64,000 nucleotides of DNA from CAZJYI01 sp964550025 (GTDB taxonomy: Bacteria > Verrucomicrobiota > Kiritimatiellia > UBA8416 > CAYOBW01), in NCBI GenBank assembly GCA_964550025.1, contig CAZJYI010000001.1, forward strand, positions 160,222 to 224,221, read 5' to 3'. Below the pieces are notes generated by a model. That model saw only the letters and a list, made by a program, of their open reading frames with translations, was not told where the DNA came from and made no database searches. Both the position numbers and the translations under genes were made by a program. Positions 1-8,784 of this stretch are shown here, piece by piece; positions within the stretch are counted from its first letter, which is position 1, and each line of letters begins with the position of its first letter.

Positions 1-3000
1 ATCTCGTACTCCCCGCCTGCGTAGATACCCGTGGCGACGAGAACCTCGCCACCGACGATGCACGCATCGATCGCGTCCTGGACATTCGTGGCCGCCGTTT
101 CCCACGTGCTGTAGGGAGGAATGCCGCTGCCGCTCAGCGAAACGTAGTTGGTGAACCCCCGGTAGACCTTCACGCCCACGGAGGCAGACGCCTGTCCCTC
201 GTCGTTCCAGGCGCGAAGCACGACCTCGTATGTTCCCGCCGCCGAGTAAACGTGCGCGACGTCCCAGGCATTGCTGCTCACCCACCCGTCCCCCCAGTCC
301 CATGCGTAGGCCGTTGCCGCGCCGTCGATGGTCGCGCTCAGTTCCACGGCATCGCCTACGATCGCGTTCGTGTAGGGCGCCGCAATCGCCACGCTCAACT
401 CGCCGGTCACGGAACCGGCGATCACTTCATCGCACCCGATGTCTACGGTCCCACCGTGGACTCGCGGCTCTCCGTCAATGTCCGGGTAGGCGGGAGCGTG
501 GCTGTTCTCGCCGGCGTTCACGCATGGCGAAACGGACACAATGTGGGGATTGTGCAACCCGATCAAACCCGGCCGGTTCGTGATATTTCCCGTACCGGCC
601 GGCATCGGGGTTGTGCAGCAGTACGTGCAATTCCCGCCGCGCCAGTTCGCGCCCTGGCCGATAGCCCTGTTGCCGTACACGATCGAGTTGCGGACCGTCC
701 CGTAAATCGTCCCTCCACCGTCATCGCCGGCGGAGTTGTCCACAACCGTGCAGTTCGCAACCGTGCTGTCGTACGTACCGCCCCCGTCGCCCGACCGGTT
801 CCGCGCAACGAAGCAGTTCTCGACGGTCGACTCATAGGCGCCGCCGCCGGCCCCCCGCGCCTCGTTGTCCACGATCCAGGATCGATGCACGGAACCGCGA
901 TAGGCGCCGCCGCCGTAGTTGTACGCCGAATTGCCGCGGAGCGTGCACCCGCGCACAATGGCATCCGAGGCGCCCCCGCCGCTGGATGCCTGGTTGCCGC
1001 TGATGACGCTGTCTGCAACCACCCCCCCATACACGCCACCGGCGTGCCAATGGGCCTCACAGCCTGTCACGACGCAATTCGACACCACGCCGCCCTCTTC
1101 GCACCACGCCCCGCCGCCGCTCTGCGCCTGGTATCGATCGCCGGACGTCTGCGTGTGACCGTTCGTCAAAGTGAAACCCACCAATTCAGCCCCCGTCCTG
1201 ACGTAGGCACACCGAACGGCATTCGTGCCAACCGGTCCGCTGCCCACGATCCGCGTCATGGCCGGGTCCGGGTCCGTCGCCCTGACCGTCACCGCCTTCC
1301 ACAAGCCGATGCGGTTGCGGGTCCCATGCACCTCGTATGCTCCATGCTCGTACAAGCCCGGGGCGACCAGGACCGTGCCGCGGATGAAGTTCGCGTCGAT
1401 CGCGTCCTGGATGTTCGTCGCGGCCGTCTCCCACGTCGCATAGGGCGGCACATTCCCCCCCGCCAGGGACACGTAGTTCGTGAACTCCCCCACAACGTGC
1501 ACGCCTACCGTCGCGGCGGCGGCCGTCTCGTCGTTCCACGCCCACAGGACCACGTCGTAGTCGCCCCCCTCCGAATACACGTGCCGCACCCGCCACGCGT
1601 TGCTGCTCACCCCCCCGTCACCCCAGTCCCAACTGTATCCGGTTGCGGCCCCGTCAATCCGTGCGGTCATCTCGATCTCGAATCCCGCCACAACGTTCGT
1701 TTCGCCCGCGAGGATCGACACGCTCAGCTCCCCCGTTACCGAGCCGGCAATGACTTCGTCGCAGCCCATATCGACCGCGGCGCCGTGAATCCGCGTCTGC
1801 CCGTCGATCTCCGTGCCCGCGGGTGCGTAGCCGTTGTTGCCGGCGTCGACACACGGCGACACCGCGACAATATGCGGATTGCTCAACCCCACCAGTTCCG
1901 GTCGATTCGTGATGTTCCCCGTCCCTGCCGGCAGCGGCGTCGTGCAGCAGTAGCTGCAATTGTCGAACGTGTCGCGCCAGTTGTCCCCGACCACCACGGC
2001 GCGGTTGTAGTAGATGATGCAGTTGCGCGCCGTCGACCACTTGATCCCGCCCCCTTCCTCCTGGGCCAGGTTGCCGGTTATCGTGCAGTTCACAACCGTA
2101 CTCTTGAACACCCCCCCGCCCAACCACGTCGAGGTGTTGCCCGTAATCAGACAATTCTCGAGCAGGCAATCGTCCTCCGAGAATCCCGCGGCCCCGGCGC
2201 CGAGATTCGCCCGATTGCCCGAGAGAACACACCGTCGCGTTGTGCCGTCGTAGACTCCCCCACCCTCGCCGCCGTCGGCGGAATTCCCGCGAATCGTGGA
2301 ACCCGAAACCACGCAATCCGCCGCCCCGCCGCCCTTGTATGCTGTGTTGCTTTCGATCAGGCTGCCGTCGACCACGGCGATGTAGCACCCGCCGCCTTCG
2401 CCCGATGCCTCGTTGCCGCTGACCGCACTGTCCGCGACGCGACCGTGTGCGCAGCCGCCCCCCTTGTTGGCGTGGTTCCCGCGAATCACACTGTCGACGA
2501 CAAGCCCGCCATACACACCGCCGCCTTGCGATTGCGCGTGGCACGCCGTGACCAGGCAGTTGAAAACCGTACCACCGGCCTCGCACCACGCGCCGCCGCC
2601 GCTCATTTCATTTTCGGCATCGCCCCACCGCTCCGTATATCCGCCGCTGAGCGTGAAGCCGGAGAGCACGGCGCCTTCGCCTACGTACGCGCAACGAACC
2701 GCGTCGGTCCCCAGGGGCCCGCGGCCCTCAATCACCGTGCCGCCCTCCGCCGGGTTCTCGGCCAGGACCGTGACCGGCTTCCAGATGTGGACGCGGTTGC
2801 GCATGCCGCGGACCTCGCACTCCCCCGCCCGGTACGTCCCCTCCGTGACCAGTACCGTCCCACCGACCAGGCACGCGTCGATCGCGTCCTGGATGTTGGT
2901 TGCGGCCGTCAGTCGATTCGTGTAAGGCCGGATTCCGCCGCCGCCGGCGCTCACGTAGTTCGTGAATGCGGCGACGACGTGCACGGCCACGGTCGCCGAA

Positions 3001-4529
3001 GCGTGCGTCTCGTCGTTCCAGGCTTGCAGCACTACCTCATACTGCCCCCCGCTCCTGTAGACGTGACTCGCGGAATGACGGTTGCTGGTTACGCTCCCGT
3101 CGCCCCAGTCCCATTCGGTTGCCGTCGCTCTCCCATCAATCAGCGCGCGAAAGTAAAGTTCGGCACCCGCAGCGACGTTCGTCCAGTCAGTCGCGACCGC
3201 TACACTCAGCCCGCCCACGGCCGCTCCTGGAATGAACTCGTCACACCCGATATCCACGCGTCCCCCGTGCACGCGTTCCTCGCCGTCGATGTCCCTGCCT
3301 TCCGGCGCCAGTTCGTCGCTTCCCATGTTCCGGCAAGGTGAAACGGGCAGTATGTGCGGGTTGTTCAGCGCCACCAGGAAGGGCCGATTGGTGACGTGAC
3401 CGGTCCCGTTCGGTCGCGGCATCGTGCAGCAGTACTCGTACGATCCTGCATCGTAGTTGTCTCCGCTGCGCGCGGCCTTGTTGTGGTAGATAATGGAATT
3501 GCGGACCGTAGAGAATCTCACCCCGCCGCCGTACTCCTTGGCGCGGTTGTCGACAATCGTGCAGTTCACGACCGTCCCCCGCCAGGTTCCGCCGCCTGAA
3601 TCGGCCTCGTTCCCGGCAATCAGGCAGTTTTCGAGAACGAGCGAGGCACCGCCGCCGCCGTTTGCCGCAGCGTTTCCCACGATCAGGCACTGCCGCGCCG
3701 TGCCGGCGCAGACGCCGCCGCCGGAACCGTGACCCGTGCTGGCATTGCCGCGAATCGTACAACGCACGAGATCGCTGAAGGCAGCGCCGGCCCCCGAATG
3801 GGGCGTTGCGTTGCTCGAGATCAGGCTGTCATAGACGGCGCCGCCGTACACGCCGCCGCCATATCCCGTGTTGCCCGTAAACACGCAGTTGCTTGCCAGG
3901 CAATCCGCGGCTCCGCCGCCGGCATCTGCCGCATTCCCTCGGCAAACGCTGTCCAGCAACGTGCCGCCATACGCGCCGCCACCCCGGGACGCCGCCTTGC
4001 ATCCCGCCATCACGCAGTTGGATACGACACCGCCGTTCGAACACCAGGCGCCGCCCCCGCTGTTCCAGCTCGTCGGTTGCCCGATCCCCGACCGGGTATG
4101 GCCGTTCGTCAGCAGAAAGCCGGACAGCATCGCGCCGTCACCGACGTACGCGCAACGGATTGCCGTGTCCCCCACCAGACCGCGCCCGACAACAACCGTC
4201 ACGTCGGGCCCATTGACGCTTCGCACGGTAACGGCATTGGTCAGCGCCACGCGGTTGTCCGCGCCGTCAACGAACCGGCTCCCCACGTCATACACGCCGT
4301 TGCTGACCAGAATCGTGTCGTTGCTCTCGGCCACATCGATCGCGGCCTGGATCGTCACCGCGGCGCCGGCCCAGTTGGTAAACGGGGGCGAATGCCCGCC
4401 ATGCGGGGAGACGTAATGAACGTCGGCGAAAGCGGCGGTGAGCGGCAGGTAGCAGGCGGCGAGAGCGAGCACCGCCCGCCATCGTGCGTCTGACACCAAA
4501 CGTCGAACACCCAACACCCAGCATTCCAT
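1..4529 (-). CDS. Giant secreted right-handed beta-helix / PKD repeat protein (partial, C-terminus beyond window)
   Basis: Translating the minus strand from the ATG at 4529 (Shine-Dalgarno GGGAGG seven bases upstream) gives an open frame that I followed in several stretches down to the left edge, about 1,509 codons. It opens with a hydrophobic signal-like segment (RAVLALAACYLPLTAAFA, residues about 18-35), then DVHYVSPHGG and an IQAAID motif that starts a parallel beta-helix rich in short Asn/Gly/Val repeats. Each helix ends in a DIGCDE motif (choice-of-anchor Q type), followed by a PKD-like domain (WDWGDG). The block of helix plus PKD recurs about every 1.5 kb: helix 1 at about 4450-3230, PKD 3200-3000, helix 2 at 2960-1740, PKD to 1500, helix 3 at 1490-420, PKD to 200, helix 4 starting at about 180. 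It is probably a surface or secreted adhesin or polysaccharide-binding protein; an enzymatic function such as lyase cannot be told from sequence. Any C-terminal sorting signal is outside the window. Confidence 0.88.
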   Translation of the reverse strand, partial: MECWVLGVRRLVSDARWRAVLALAACYLPLTAAFADVHYVSPHGGHSPPFTNWAGAAVTIQAAIDVAESNDTILVSNGVYDVGSRFVDGADNRVALTNAVTVRSVNGPDVTVVVGRGLVGDTAIRCAYVGDGAMLSGFLLTNGHTRSGIGQPTSWNSGGGAWCSNGGVVSNCVMAGCKAASRGGGAYGGTLLDSVCRGNAADAGGGAADCLASNCVFTGNTGYGGGVYGGAVYDSLISSNATPHSGAGAAFSDLVRCTIRGNASTGHGSGGGVCAGTARQCLIVGNAAANGGGGASLVLENCLIAGNEADSGGGTWRGTVVNCTIVDNRAKEYGGGVRFSTVRNSIIYHNKAARSGDNYDAGSYEYCCTMPRPNGTGHVTNRPFLVALNNPHILPVSPCRNMGSDELAPEGRDIDGEERVHGGRVDIGCDEFIPGAAVGGLSVAVATDWTNVAAGAELYFRALIDGRATATEWDWGDGSVTSNRHSASHVYRSGGQYEVVLQAWNDETHASATVAVHVVAAFTNYVSAGGGGIRPYTNRLTAATNIQDAIDACLVGGTVLVTEGTYRAGECEVRGMRNRVHIWKPVTVLAENPAEGGTVIEGRGPLGTDAVRCAYVGEGAVLSGFTLSGGYTERWGDAENEMSGGGAWCEAGGTVFNCLVTACHAQSQGGGVYGGLVVDSVIRGNHANKGGGCAHGRVADSAVSGNEASGEGGGCYIAVVDGSLIESNTAYKGGGAADCVVSGSTIRGNSADGGEGGGVYDGTTRRCVLSGNRANLGAGAAGFSEDDCLLENCLITGNTSTWLGGGVFKSTVVNCTITGNLAQEEGGGIKWSTARNCIIYYNRAVVVGDNWRDTFDNCSYCCTTPLPAGTGNITNRPELVGLSNPHIVAVSPCVDAGNNGYAPAGTEIDGQTRIHGAAVDMGCDEVIAGSVTGELSVSILAGETNVVAGFEIEMTARIDGAATGYSWDWGDGGVSSNAWRVRHVYSEGGDYDVVLWAWNDETAAAATVGVHVVGEFTNYVSLAGGNVPPYATWETAATNIQDAIDANFIRGTVLVAPGLYEHGAYEVHGTRNRIGLWKAVTVRATDPDPAMTRIVGSGPVGTNAVRCAYVRTGAELVGFTLTNGHTQTSGDRYQAQSGGGAWCEEGGVVSNCVVTGCEAHWHAGGVYGGVVADSVISGNQASSGGGASDAIVRGCTLRGNSAYNYGGGAYRGSVHRSWIVDNEARGAGGGAYESTVENCFVARNRSGDGGGTYDSTVANCTVVDNSAGDDGGGTIYGTVRNSIVYGNRAIGQGANWRGGNCTYCCTTPMPAGTGNITNRPGLIGLHNPHIVSVSPCVNAGENSHAPAYPDIDGEPRVHGGTVDIGCDEVIAGSVTGELSVAIAAPYTNAIVGDAVELSATIDGAATAYAWDWGDGWVSSNAWDVAHVYSAAGTYEVVLRAWNDEGQASASVGVKVYRGFTNYVSLSGSGIPPYSTWETAATNVQDAIDACIVGGEVLVATGIYAGGEYE

Positions 4530-4873
4530 GCGAAGGCCTCCCGACTCTACCTCTTAAACGGGTGCCATCGAACGCCGTCTCCCCGTCCCCGTCACGACGT
4601 GGCCACCCAAACTTGCAGTCTGGGATTCTACGGCACCACGCGCGGCGAAGTCGAGCGATACTCGACGACCGAGCCAACCGCTCGTCCCTTTCCTCGATCG
4701 CGGCTCGCCAGCGCGTGACGGCCTTGGCGGGGTAGACGCCCGGCACCGCGCAGGACTGAGCGCGGTTGAGGGGGGAAAAGGAAGGCGGACAGGCAGACGG
4801 CTACGGATCACGAGAAAGACCCCTCCGTCGTTCGCACGCAGGTGTGGGATTGAGTAAGTGGGTCGACGAAGTG
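4530..4873. other. Intergenic region, no gene seen
   Basis: This is the leader between the divergent beta-helix gene and the Phd/PIN pair. Short open frames here have arginine- and proline-rich shadow composition and no ribosome-binding sites. The segment GGGATTGAGTAAGTGGGT at about 4848-4865 resembles a segment at about 61755-61772, so part of it is probably a dispersed repeat. Confidence 0.5.
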
Positions 4874-4902
4874 TTGACATAGTCAGGTACATGTCCTACT
4901 AT
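4874..4902 (+). promoter_or_regulatory. Sigma-70-type promoter of the Phd/PIN operon
   Basis: TTGACA at 4874-4879 and TACTAT at 4897-4902 are separated by exactly 17 bases, a near-consensus housekeeping promoter. The expected transcription start, about seven bases past the -10 box, falls on the ATG at 4909. The transcript may therefore be leaderless. Confidence 0.7.
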
Positions 4903-4908
4903 ATGTCT

Positions 4909-5163
4909 ATGAAGTATGGAGGCATAGAGAAGGCAAACATCGGCATGGTGAAGGAGCACTTCAGCGCCTATGTGACCAAGGCCGAACACGGTGAATCGAC
5001 GGTCATTTGCCGGCGCAACCGTCCTGTGGCGGAAATTGTACCCGTGAAACGCATCCCTGATTCGAACCGCACACGCTTGGGGTCCGCACGGGGAAGCGTA
5101 GTCGTGAAGTGCGACCTCAACGCACCCGCGATCGACGTGACGGACTGGGACATGCTGTCGTGA
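4909..5163 (+). CDS. Type II antitoxin, Phd/YefM family
   Basis: This 84-residue protein has the family's N-terminal pattern: NIGMVKEHFSAYVTKAEHGE followed by a strand and RPVAEIVPV. That is the DNA-binding and dimerising half of Phd/YefM antitoxins; the C-terminal tail would wrap and neutralise the toxin. I chose the ATG at 4909 because ATGs at 4891 and 4903 lie inside the promoter; an ATG at 4945 would remove the first beta-strand. The stop overlaps the next gene's GTG start (GTGA at 5160-5163), the usual translational coupling of a toxin-antitoxin operon. Autorepression at the promoter overlapping the start is expected for the family but is inferred. Confidence 0.82.
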   Translation: MKYGGIEKANIGMVKEHFSAYVTKAEHGESTVICRRNRPVAEIVPVKRIPDSNRTRLGSARGSVVVKCDLNAPAIDVTDWDMLS

Positions 5164-5552
5164 GCATCATCCTCGACACGTGTGCGATGATCTGGTGTGT
5201 TTCAGACCCGGAGGAATTGTCGCCCGAGGCACGGGCAGCCGTCCAGGCGCCCGGGGCACGCGTTTTCGTTTCGGCAATCAGTTGCGCCGAAGTGGCATGC
5301 CTGGCGGAGACGGGGAGGATCCTCGTCATGCCTCACTGGCGGCCGTGGTTCAACCAGGCCATCGCCGATAACGGCTGGTCCGTTCTCGAGATCGATCTGC
5401 TCACGGTGCAGGAGGCTTTCTCTCTGCCGGGAGAGTTCCATCGCGACCCGGCGGATCGTCTTATCGTCGCGGCGGCCAGAGTCAACCAACTGCATGTCGT
5501 CACGTCCGATCGAAAGATACGCGACTACCCGCACGTGGCGAGCATCTGGTAG
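5160..5552 (+). CDS. Type II toxin, PIN-domain ribonuclease (VapC-like)
   Basis: The 130-residue PIN domain starts at a GTG that overlaps the antitoxin stop. Acidic residues of the Mg2+ site are visible: D6 in IILDTCAMIW, E44 in ISCAEVACL, D99 in HRDPADRLIVAAA and D117 in TSDRKI. The HRDPxDRLIVAxA signature is typical of VapC toxins that pair with Phd-type antitoxins. The likely activity is endoribonucleolytic cleavage of tRNA, rRNA or mRNA, blocked by the upstream antitoxin. The target cannot be told from sequence. An upstream ATG-type start would extend into antitoxin-coding sequence and give an unrelated N-terminus, so the GTG is preferred. Confidence 0.86.
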   Translation: MSIILDTCAMIWCVSDPEELSPEARAAVQAPGARVFVSAISCAEVACLAETGRILVMPHWRPWFNQAIADNGWSVLEIDLLTVQEAFSLPGEFHRDPADRLIVAAARVNQLHVVTSDRKIRDYPHVASIW

Positions 5553-5595
5553 GCGTCACAGCCCGGGGTCAAGGGGCCCGGGGTCGAGCCTGGAT

Positions 5596-5898
5596 TTAAG
5601 ACTTAGCTGGACGAAGCGACAGCAAGCCTGAGTCAGCCGATCGGGGCGTCGTGGCGTTGGCGTCCTGGTCGACGTTGGGAACGATCACCACGGTCTTCCC
5701 CGTGTCGTACAGAGCCCGCATGACCGACCAGCTCGTGTGTTTCCCGGTGAGAAACGTGATGACTTTGTCCGTTGCGGCTTCCCATCGGTCGCGAGCTTGC
5801 TCGGCCTCGGCGGAGGGAAACCATGAAAGGCCCAAAAAACCCTCAACGAACACTTCGCCGTCAAGGTAGATACACGACCATTTGGTGCTTTGTCTCAT
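5596..5898 (-). CDS. Hypothetical protein
   Basis: I do not recognise this 100-residue protein. It looks genuine rather than a shadow frame: AAAGG lies eight bases before the ATG, the composition is balanced (WSCIYLDGEVFVEGFLGLSW near the N-terminus, then an amphipathic helix) and there is a strand-like KTVVIVPNV near residue 70. There is no signal peptide or membrane segment. It stands alone, convergent with the PIN toxin 43 bases away. It may be the surviving end of a longer decayed gene. Confidence 0.5.
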   Translation of the reverse strand: MRQSTKWSCIYLDGEVFVEGFLGLSWFPSAEAEQARDRWEAATDKVITFLTGKHTSWSVMRALYDTGKTVVIVPNVDQDANATTPRSADSGLLSLRPAKS

Positions 5899-6232
5899 GA
5901 CAACGGCCTTTCATCTGACGGTCGGAACCCACATTCAGCCGATGCAGAGCCTTCGGCGGACGGCGCTGGTAGACAGCCGGCGACTCCCTCCCCGATCAAC
6001 GACTCATTTCCTGGATAGATGAATCTTGCCACAACAAGGGTGGTAAACCAAATAGGAATTCGTCATCTCGAGATCCCGGCAGGGTTGAGCCCGCAAGATT
6101 GTAAACTCCATTCTCAAGGTGGAACCCTGCTGGGAGCCTGGCACCGGGGCGGCCATGTCGTGCGCGTGCTCGGCAGGCGCAACCCAAGTCCCTCTTTCTC
6201 TGCGATCTTTGCGCTCTATGTGGTTGAACTGC
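5899..6232. other. Intergenic region, no gene seen
   Basis: No convincing gene lies here. A plus-strand frame of 85 codons (6019-6276) has no ribosome-binding site and continues into the antisense of the hydrolase gene. The 3' part (about 6190-6260) is low-complexity CTGCCCACTGCC-type sequence, like the degenerate repeats found elsewhere between genes. Confidence 0.45.
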
Positions 6233-7327
6233 TCACTGCCCACTGCCCGCCGCTGACTGCCGCAGGGCCTCGCTGAGTGCGTTGAGGGTCTTCTCACGAA
6301 GATCGCGGCGTTCATTCAGGAGCTGGTGGCCGCCGTTCTTGACCATCCGGACGGTCATCTTCGGGAACTTGCCTTTCAACGCCCGCAGGTTGTATTCCCA
6401 GGACACCGTTGTGTCCTTGTCGCCCTGAATGACCACGATCGGCCTGTCGGACGTGCCATAGTCCTCGAACGCCTTGACCCAGTCGCGATGGGCTTCCACC
6501 CACTGCATCGGGACTTCTCGCCCCTGGAGCGGATCCCGTCGCTGGAATTTCTGGAATTCCCTGTTTGATGTGTTCTTCCTGAACGTCCGCGGCACGGAAT
6601 CAACCACTCCTCCGACGAGCAGGTGCCCTACCCCCGATGCCGCCCACGCGGCGGACCTGACGAGGGGAGCCAGCAGAACAACTCTGTCGACCGGCGGGTC
6701 TTCGGTGTTGAGCAGGTAGTCGGCAGTGATCGCGCCTCCCATGCTGTGGGCAACGATGTGATATGGACCGTCCAGGTCGCGCCTGCACAGCGCCACGAAA
6801 TCCCTCAGCACCATGATGTACTGCGAAAAGTCGCTGATCGACGCCCGGTTGCCGCTCGACAGACCGTGCCCCGGTTGATCGTAGACGGCCACCGTATAGC
6901 CCGCTTTGACGAGATGCCAGATGGCGTTCCGGCACACACCTGCGTGATCGTAGTAGCCGTGCGCCACGATAACCGTCGCGCGGCTGCGCCGGGGGTGGAA
7001 CACGTGGGCGGCGATCGTGTATCGGCCCGAACGAAAGGTGCCGAACCGGTGGTCCACGCCCGGCAGGGCAAGTCCGTAGTACGCGAAATAGGCCGGGACC
7101 GGTTCCGGGTAGGAAACCGCTTTCTCCGGCGCCAGGTCCAGCGGGGAGAGACGGGTCCGTGCGACTTCCAGGGTCGCCGCCATCGCGCCGTCCATCTCCG
7201 TGCGGGCGCGACACGGCACGGGCTCGACAACCAGCAGGGCTGCGAGGATTGCGGGAGCGAACCTGGAGAAGAAAGCTATCGGTGATCGGTTGTCAGTGGT
7301 CGGTGGTGAAAAGGACCTTGCGGGCAT
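6233..7327 (-). CDS. Secreted alpha/beta hydrolase, monoacylglycerol-lipase-like
   Basis: A serine hydrolase of the Hydrolase_4 (lysophospholipase/monoacylglycerol lipase) type. The oxyanion region VIVAHGYYDHAG, the nucleophile elbow VAHSMGGAI, the acid in IQGDKDTTVSW and the catalytic His in NGGHQLLNE occur in the canonical order. A hydrophobic stretch (FAPAILAALLVVEPVPCRA) suggests export. The substrate is probably a lipid or other carboxyl ester. The start is uncertain: the frame stays open to 7453, but that extension translates a degenerate ATCAGTGATC-type repeat, so the ATG at 7327 is preferred. No good Shine-Dalgarno is visible at either. It is monocistronic. Confidence 0.85.
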   Translation of the reverse strand: MPARSFSPPTTDNRSPIAFFSRFAPAILAALLVVEPVPCRARTEMDGAMAATLEVARTRLSPLDLAPEKAVSYPEPVPAYFAYYGLALPGVDHRFGTFRSGRYTIAAHVFHPRRSRATVIVAHGYYDHAGVCRNAIWHLVKAGYTVAVYDQPGHGLSSGNRASISDFSQYIMVLRDFVALCRRDLDGPYHIVAHSMGGAITADYLLNTEDPPVDRVVLLAPLVRSAAWAASGVGHLLVGGVVDSVPRTFRKNTSNREFQKFQRRDPLQGREVPMQWVEAHRDWVKAFEDYGTSDRPIVVIQGDKDTTVSWEYNLRALKGKFPKMTVRMVKNGGHQLLNERRDLREKTLNALSEALRQSAAGSGQ

Positions 7328-7398
7328 CTTGTCCCGTACCGCGGGGACATCCAACCTGCCGATGGCCGGCAACCGACTGCGGGTCTTCGAGGGCTGAT

Positions 7399-7446
7399 AG
7401 CGGATCACTGATAACTGATCACTGATCACTGATGACTGACAACTGG
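7399..7446. repeat. Degenerate ACTGATC-type tandem repeat
   Basis: ACTGATAACTGATCACTGATCACTG and variants run through this stretch. A related sequence in the opposite orientation (GTTGTCAGTGGTCGGTGG) lies at about 7287-7308, so the two face each other. The extended frame of the hydrolase reads through it and gains SVISDQLSVIRYQ, which is repeat-derived. Confidence 0.6.
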
Positions 7447-7490
7447 TCACCACCGCTGGGCTCCACTATGTAAGGACGCCATGGCTCTCA

Positions 7491-8081
7491 TCACTTGCCC
7501 TCCTGCTTGCTCCTTCGCACCGGCCGGGTACCGCGCGGGAATACCTCCCCCGCCCAGGTCAGGGCGTCACGCAACACGGGGGTTTCCTGCTCGACGCGCT
7601 CGCGGATGTCGGCCACAAGGCCCGCGTACTTCTCAAGCACGATACGGACGTCCTCGCCCATTTCGGCGCCGGAGAAGAGCTCCGGATCTCTCTCGCTGAA
7701 ATCCAGATGGTGTTGGACGTGTGCGGCACCGTCCGCCGAGATCGGGAACCCCAGATCGAATCCGGTGAGCAGGAGGCACTTTTCGCTGTACGGGTACCCG
7801 TTGCATCCTTCGAAATACCAGGTTTCCGACCGGCTCAGCGAATCGATGTGCAGCAGGCGCAGGATCTTCTTCTCCATCTCAAGAAGCTCGAGGATCTTGT
7901 CGGCGGAAACGCTGAATGCGCGCAGGGACACGGCCTTTTCCATGAAACGCAGGTAGGCCGGGGAATAGCGCCCGCCACCACGCAGGACCGGAAGCCCCAG
8001 CGCGCGCTGCAGGTTGAAGATATAGAACCCGCTTTTGCCCAGGGCGCGGCAGAGCTCCGTGAAAGAATACGCGTCTTCCAT
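7491..8081 (-). CDS. Putative MerR-like helix-turn-helix protein
   Basis: A soluble 196-residue protein from the ATG at 8081 (MEDAYSFTEL). Residues about 5-75 read like a MerR/excisionase-type helix-turn-helix plus wing: SFTELCRALGKSGFYIFN, then LPVLRGGGRYSPAYLRF and a following helix pair. The rest (EMEKKILRLLHID, then FDLGFPISADGAAHVQHH) is helical with no motif I recognise. It lies 73 bases downstream of adk on the same strand and may be co-transcribed. A regulatory role is inference from the fold alone. An in-frame ATG-like start at 8117 would add 12 residues with no ribosome-binding site. Confidence 0.62.
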   Translation of the reverse strand: MEDAYSFTELCRALGKSGFYIFNLQRALGLPVLRGGGRYSPAYLRFMEKAVSLRAFSVSADKILELLEMEKKILRLLHIDSLSRSETWYFEGCNGYPYSEKCLLLTGFDLGFPISADGAAHVQHHLDFSERDPELFSGAEMGEDVRIVLEKYAGLVADIRERVEQETPVLRDALTWAGEVFPRGTRPVRRSKQEGK

Positions 8082-8154
8082 AGCACAGATCCCGGTTGCT
8101 CTCGCGGCGGGCAGCACCGGGCCTCCCGGCGACGGCTCCGCCGTATGTGAGCCG

Positions 8155-8784
8155 CTAGGCCTGGATGGCGTCCTTCACCGATCCGCAGATGGCGTCGATC
8201 TGCGCGGCGGCGTCGATATCCGCAAGCACGTTCCGCTCCCTGTAGAAGCCGATCAGCGGCTCCGTCTGCTCGCGGTAGACGACAAGACGGTTCGCGATGG
8301 CCTCCGGCTGGTCGTCGTCGCGCTGCAGGAGGCTGTCGGGGGGCAGATCCGGCGGTGGCTGAGGCGCGCCGTCCGGGTTGACGTTGTAGATCTTGCCCGT
8401 CTCCTTGTGCACGCGGCGTCCCGAGAGGCGGTGGATGATCACGTCGTCGCTGAGACTGAAGTTGATGACCCTGTCGATCCGCACGTCGGACTGCTCCAGG
8501 GCCTCCGCCTGCGGTATCGTGCGGGGAAAACCGTCCAGGATGAAGCCGCCGGAGCAGTCATCCTTGGCAATGCGTTCCTGGAGCAGCCCGATCACGAGAT
8601 CGTCCGGCACGAGCTCACCGGCATCCATGTACCCCTTGGCCTTCAGTCCCAACGCCGTACCTTCCTTGACGGCCGCGCGGAGAAGATCCCCCGTGGAAAT
8701 CTGTATTACGTCAATGTCGTCCATGATGCGCTGGGCAATCGTGCCTTTACCGGCTCCCGGTGGGCCAAGGAAAATCAGGTTCAT
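8155..8784 (-). CDS. adk: Adenylate kinase
   Basis: Catalyses ATP + AMP = 2 ADP in the cytosol and sets the adenylate energy charge. The P-loop GPPGAGKGT is at residues 7-15, the AMP-binding STGDLLRAAV follows, then GFILDGFPRT (Walker-B region) and the LID beginning RLSGRRVHKETGKIYNVN. The LID has no zinc-binding cysteines and carries a proline-rich insert (APQPPPDLPPDS), so it is not of the Cys4 zinc class. The length of 209 residues is close to the usual 210-220. The gene is followed on the same strand by the helix-turn-helix gene. Confidence 0.97.
   Translation of the reverse strand: MNLIFLGPPGAGKGTIAQRIMDDIDVIQISTGDLLRAAVKEGTALGLKAKGYMDAGELVPDDLVIGLLQERIAKDDCSGGFILDGFPRTIPQAEALEQSDVRIDRVINFSLSDDVIIHRLSGRRVHKETGKIYNVNPDGAPQPPPDLPPDSLLQRDDDQPEAIANRLVVYREQTEPLIGFYRERNVLADIDAAAQIDAICGSVKDAIQA

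Noticed and set aside
252..3341. 1,029-codon open frame on the plus strand
   Set aside because: Arg/His/Pro-rich composition with no domain; it shares codon boundaries with the minus-strand beta-helix gene, which has clear protein character. It is the antisense shadow.
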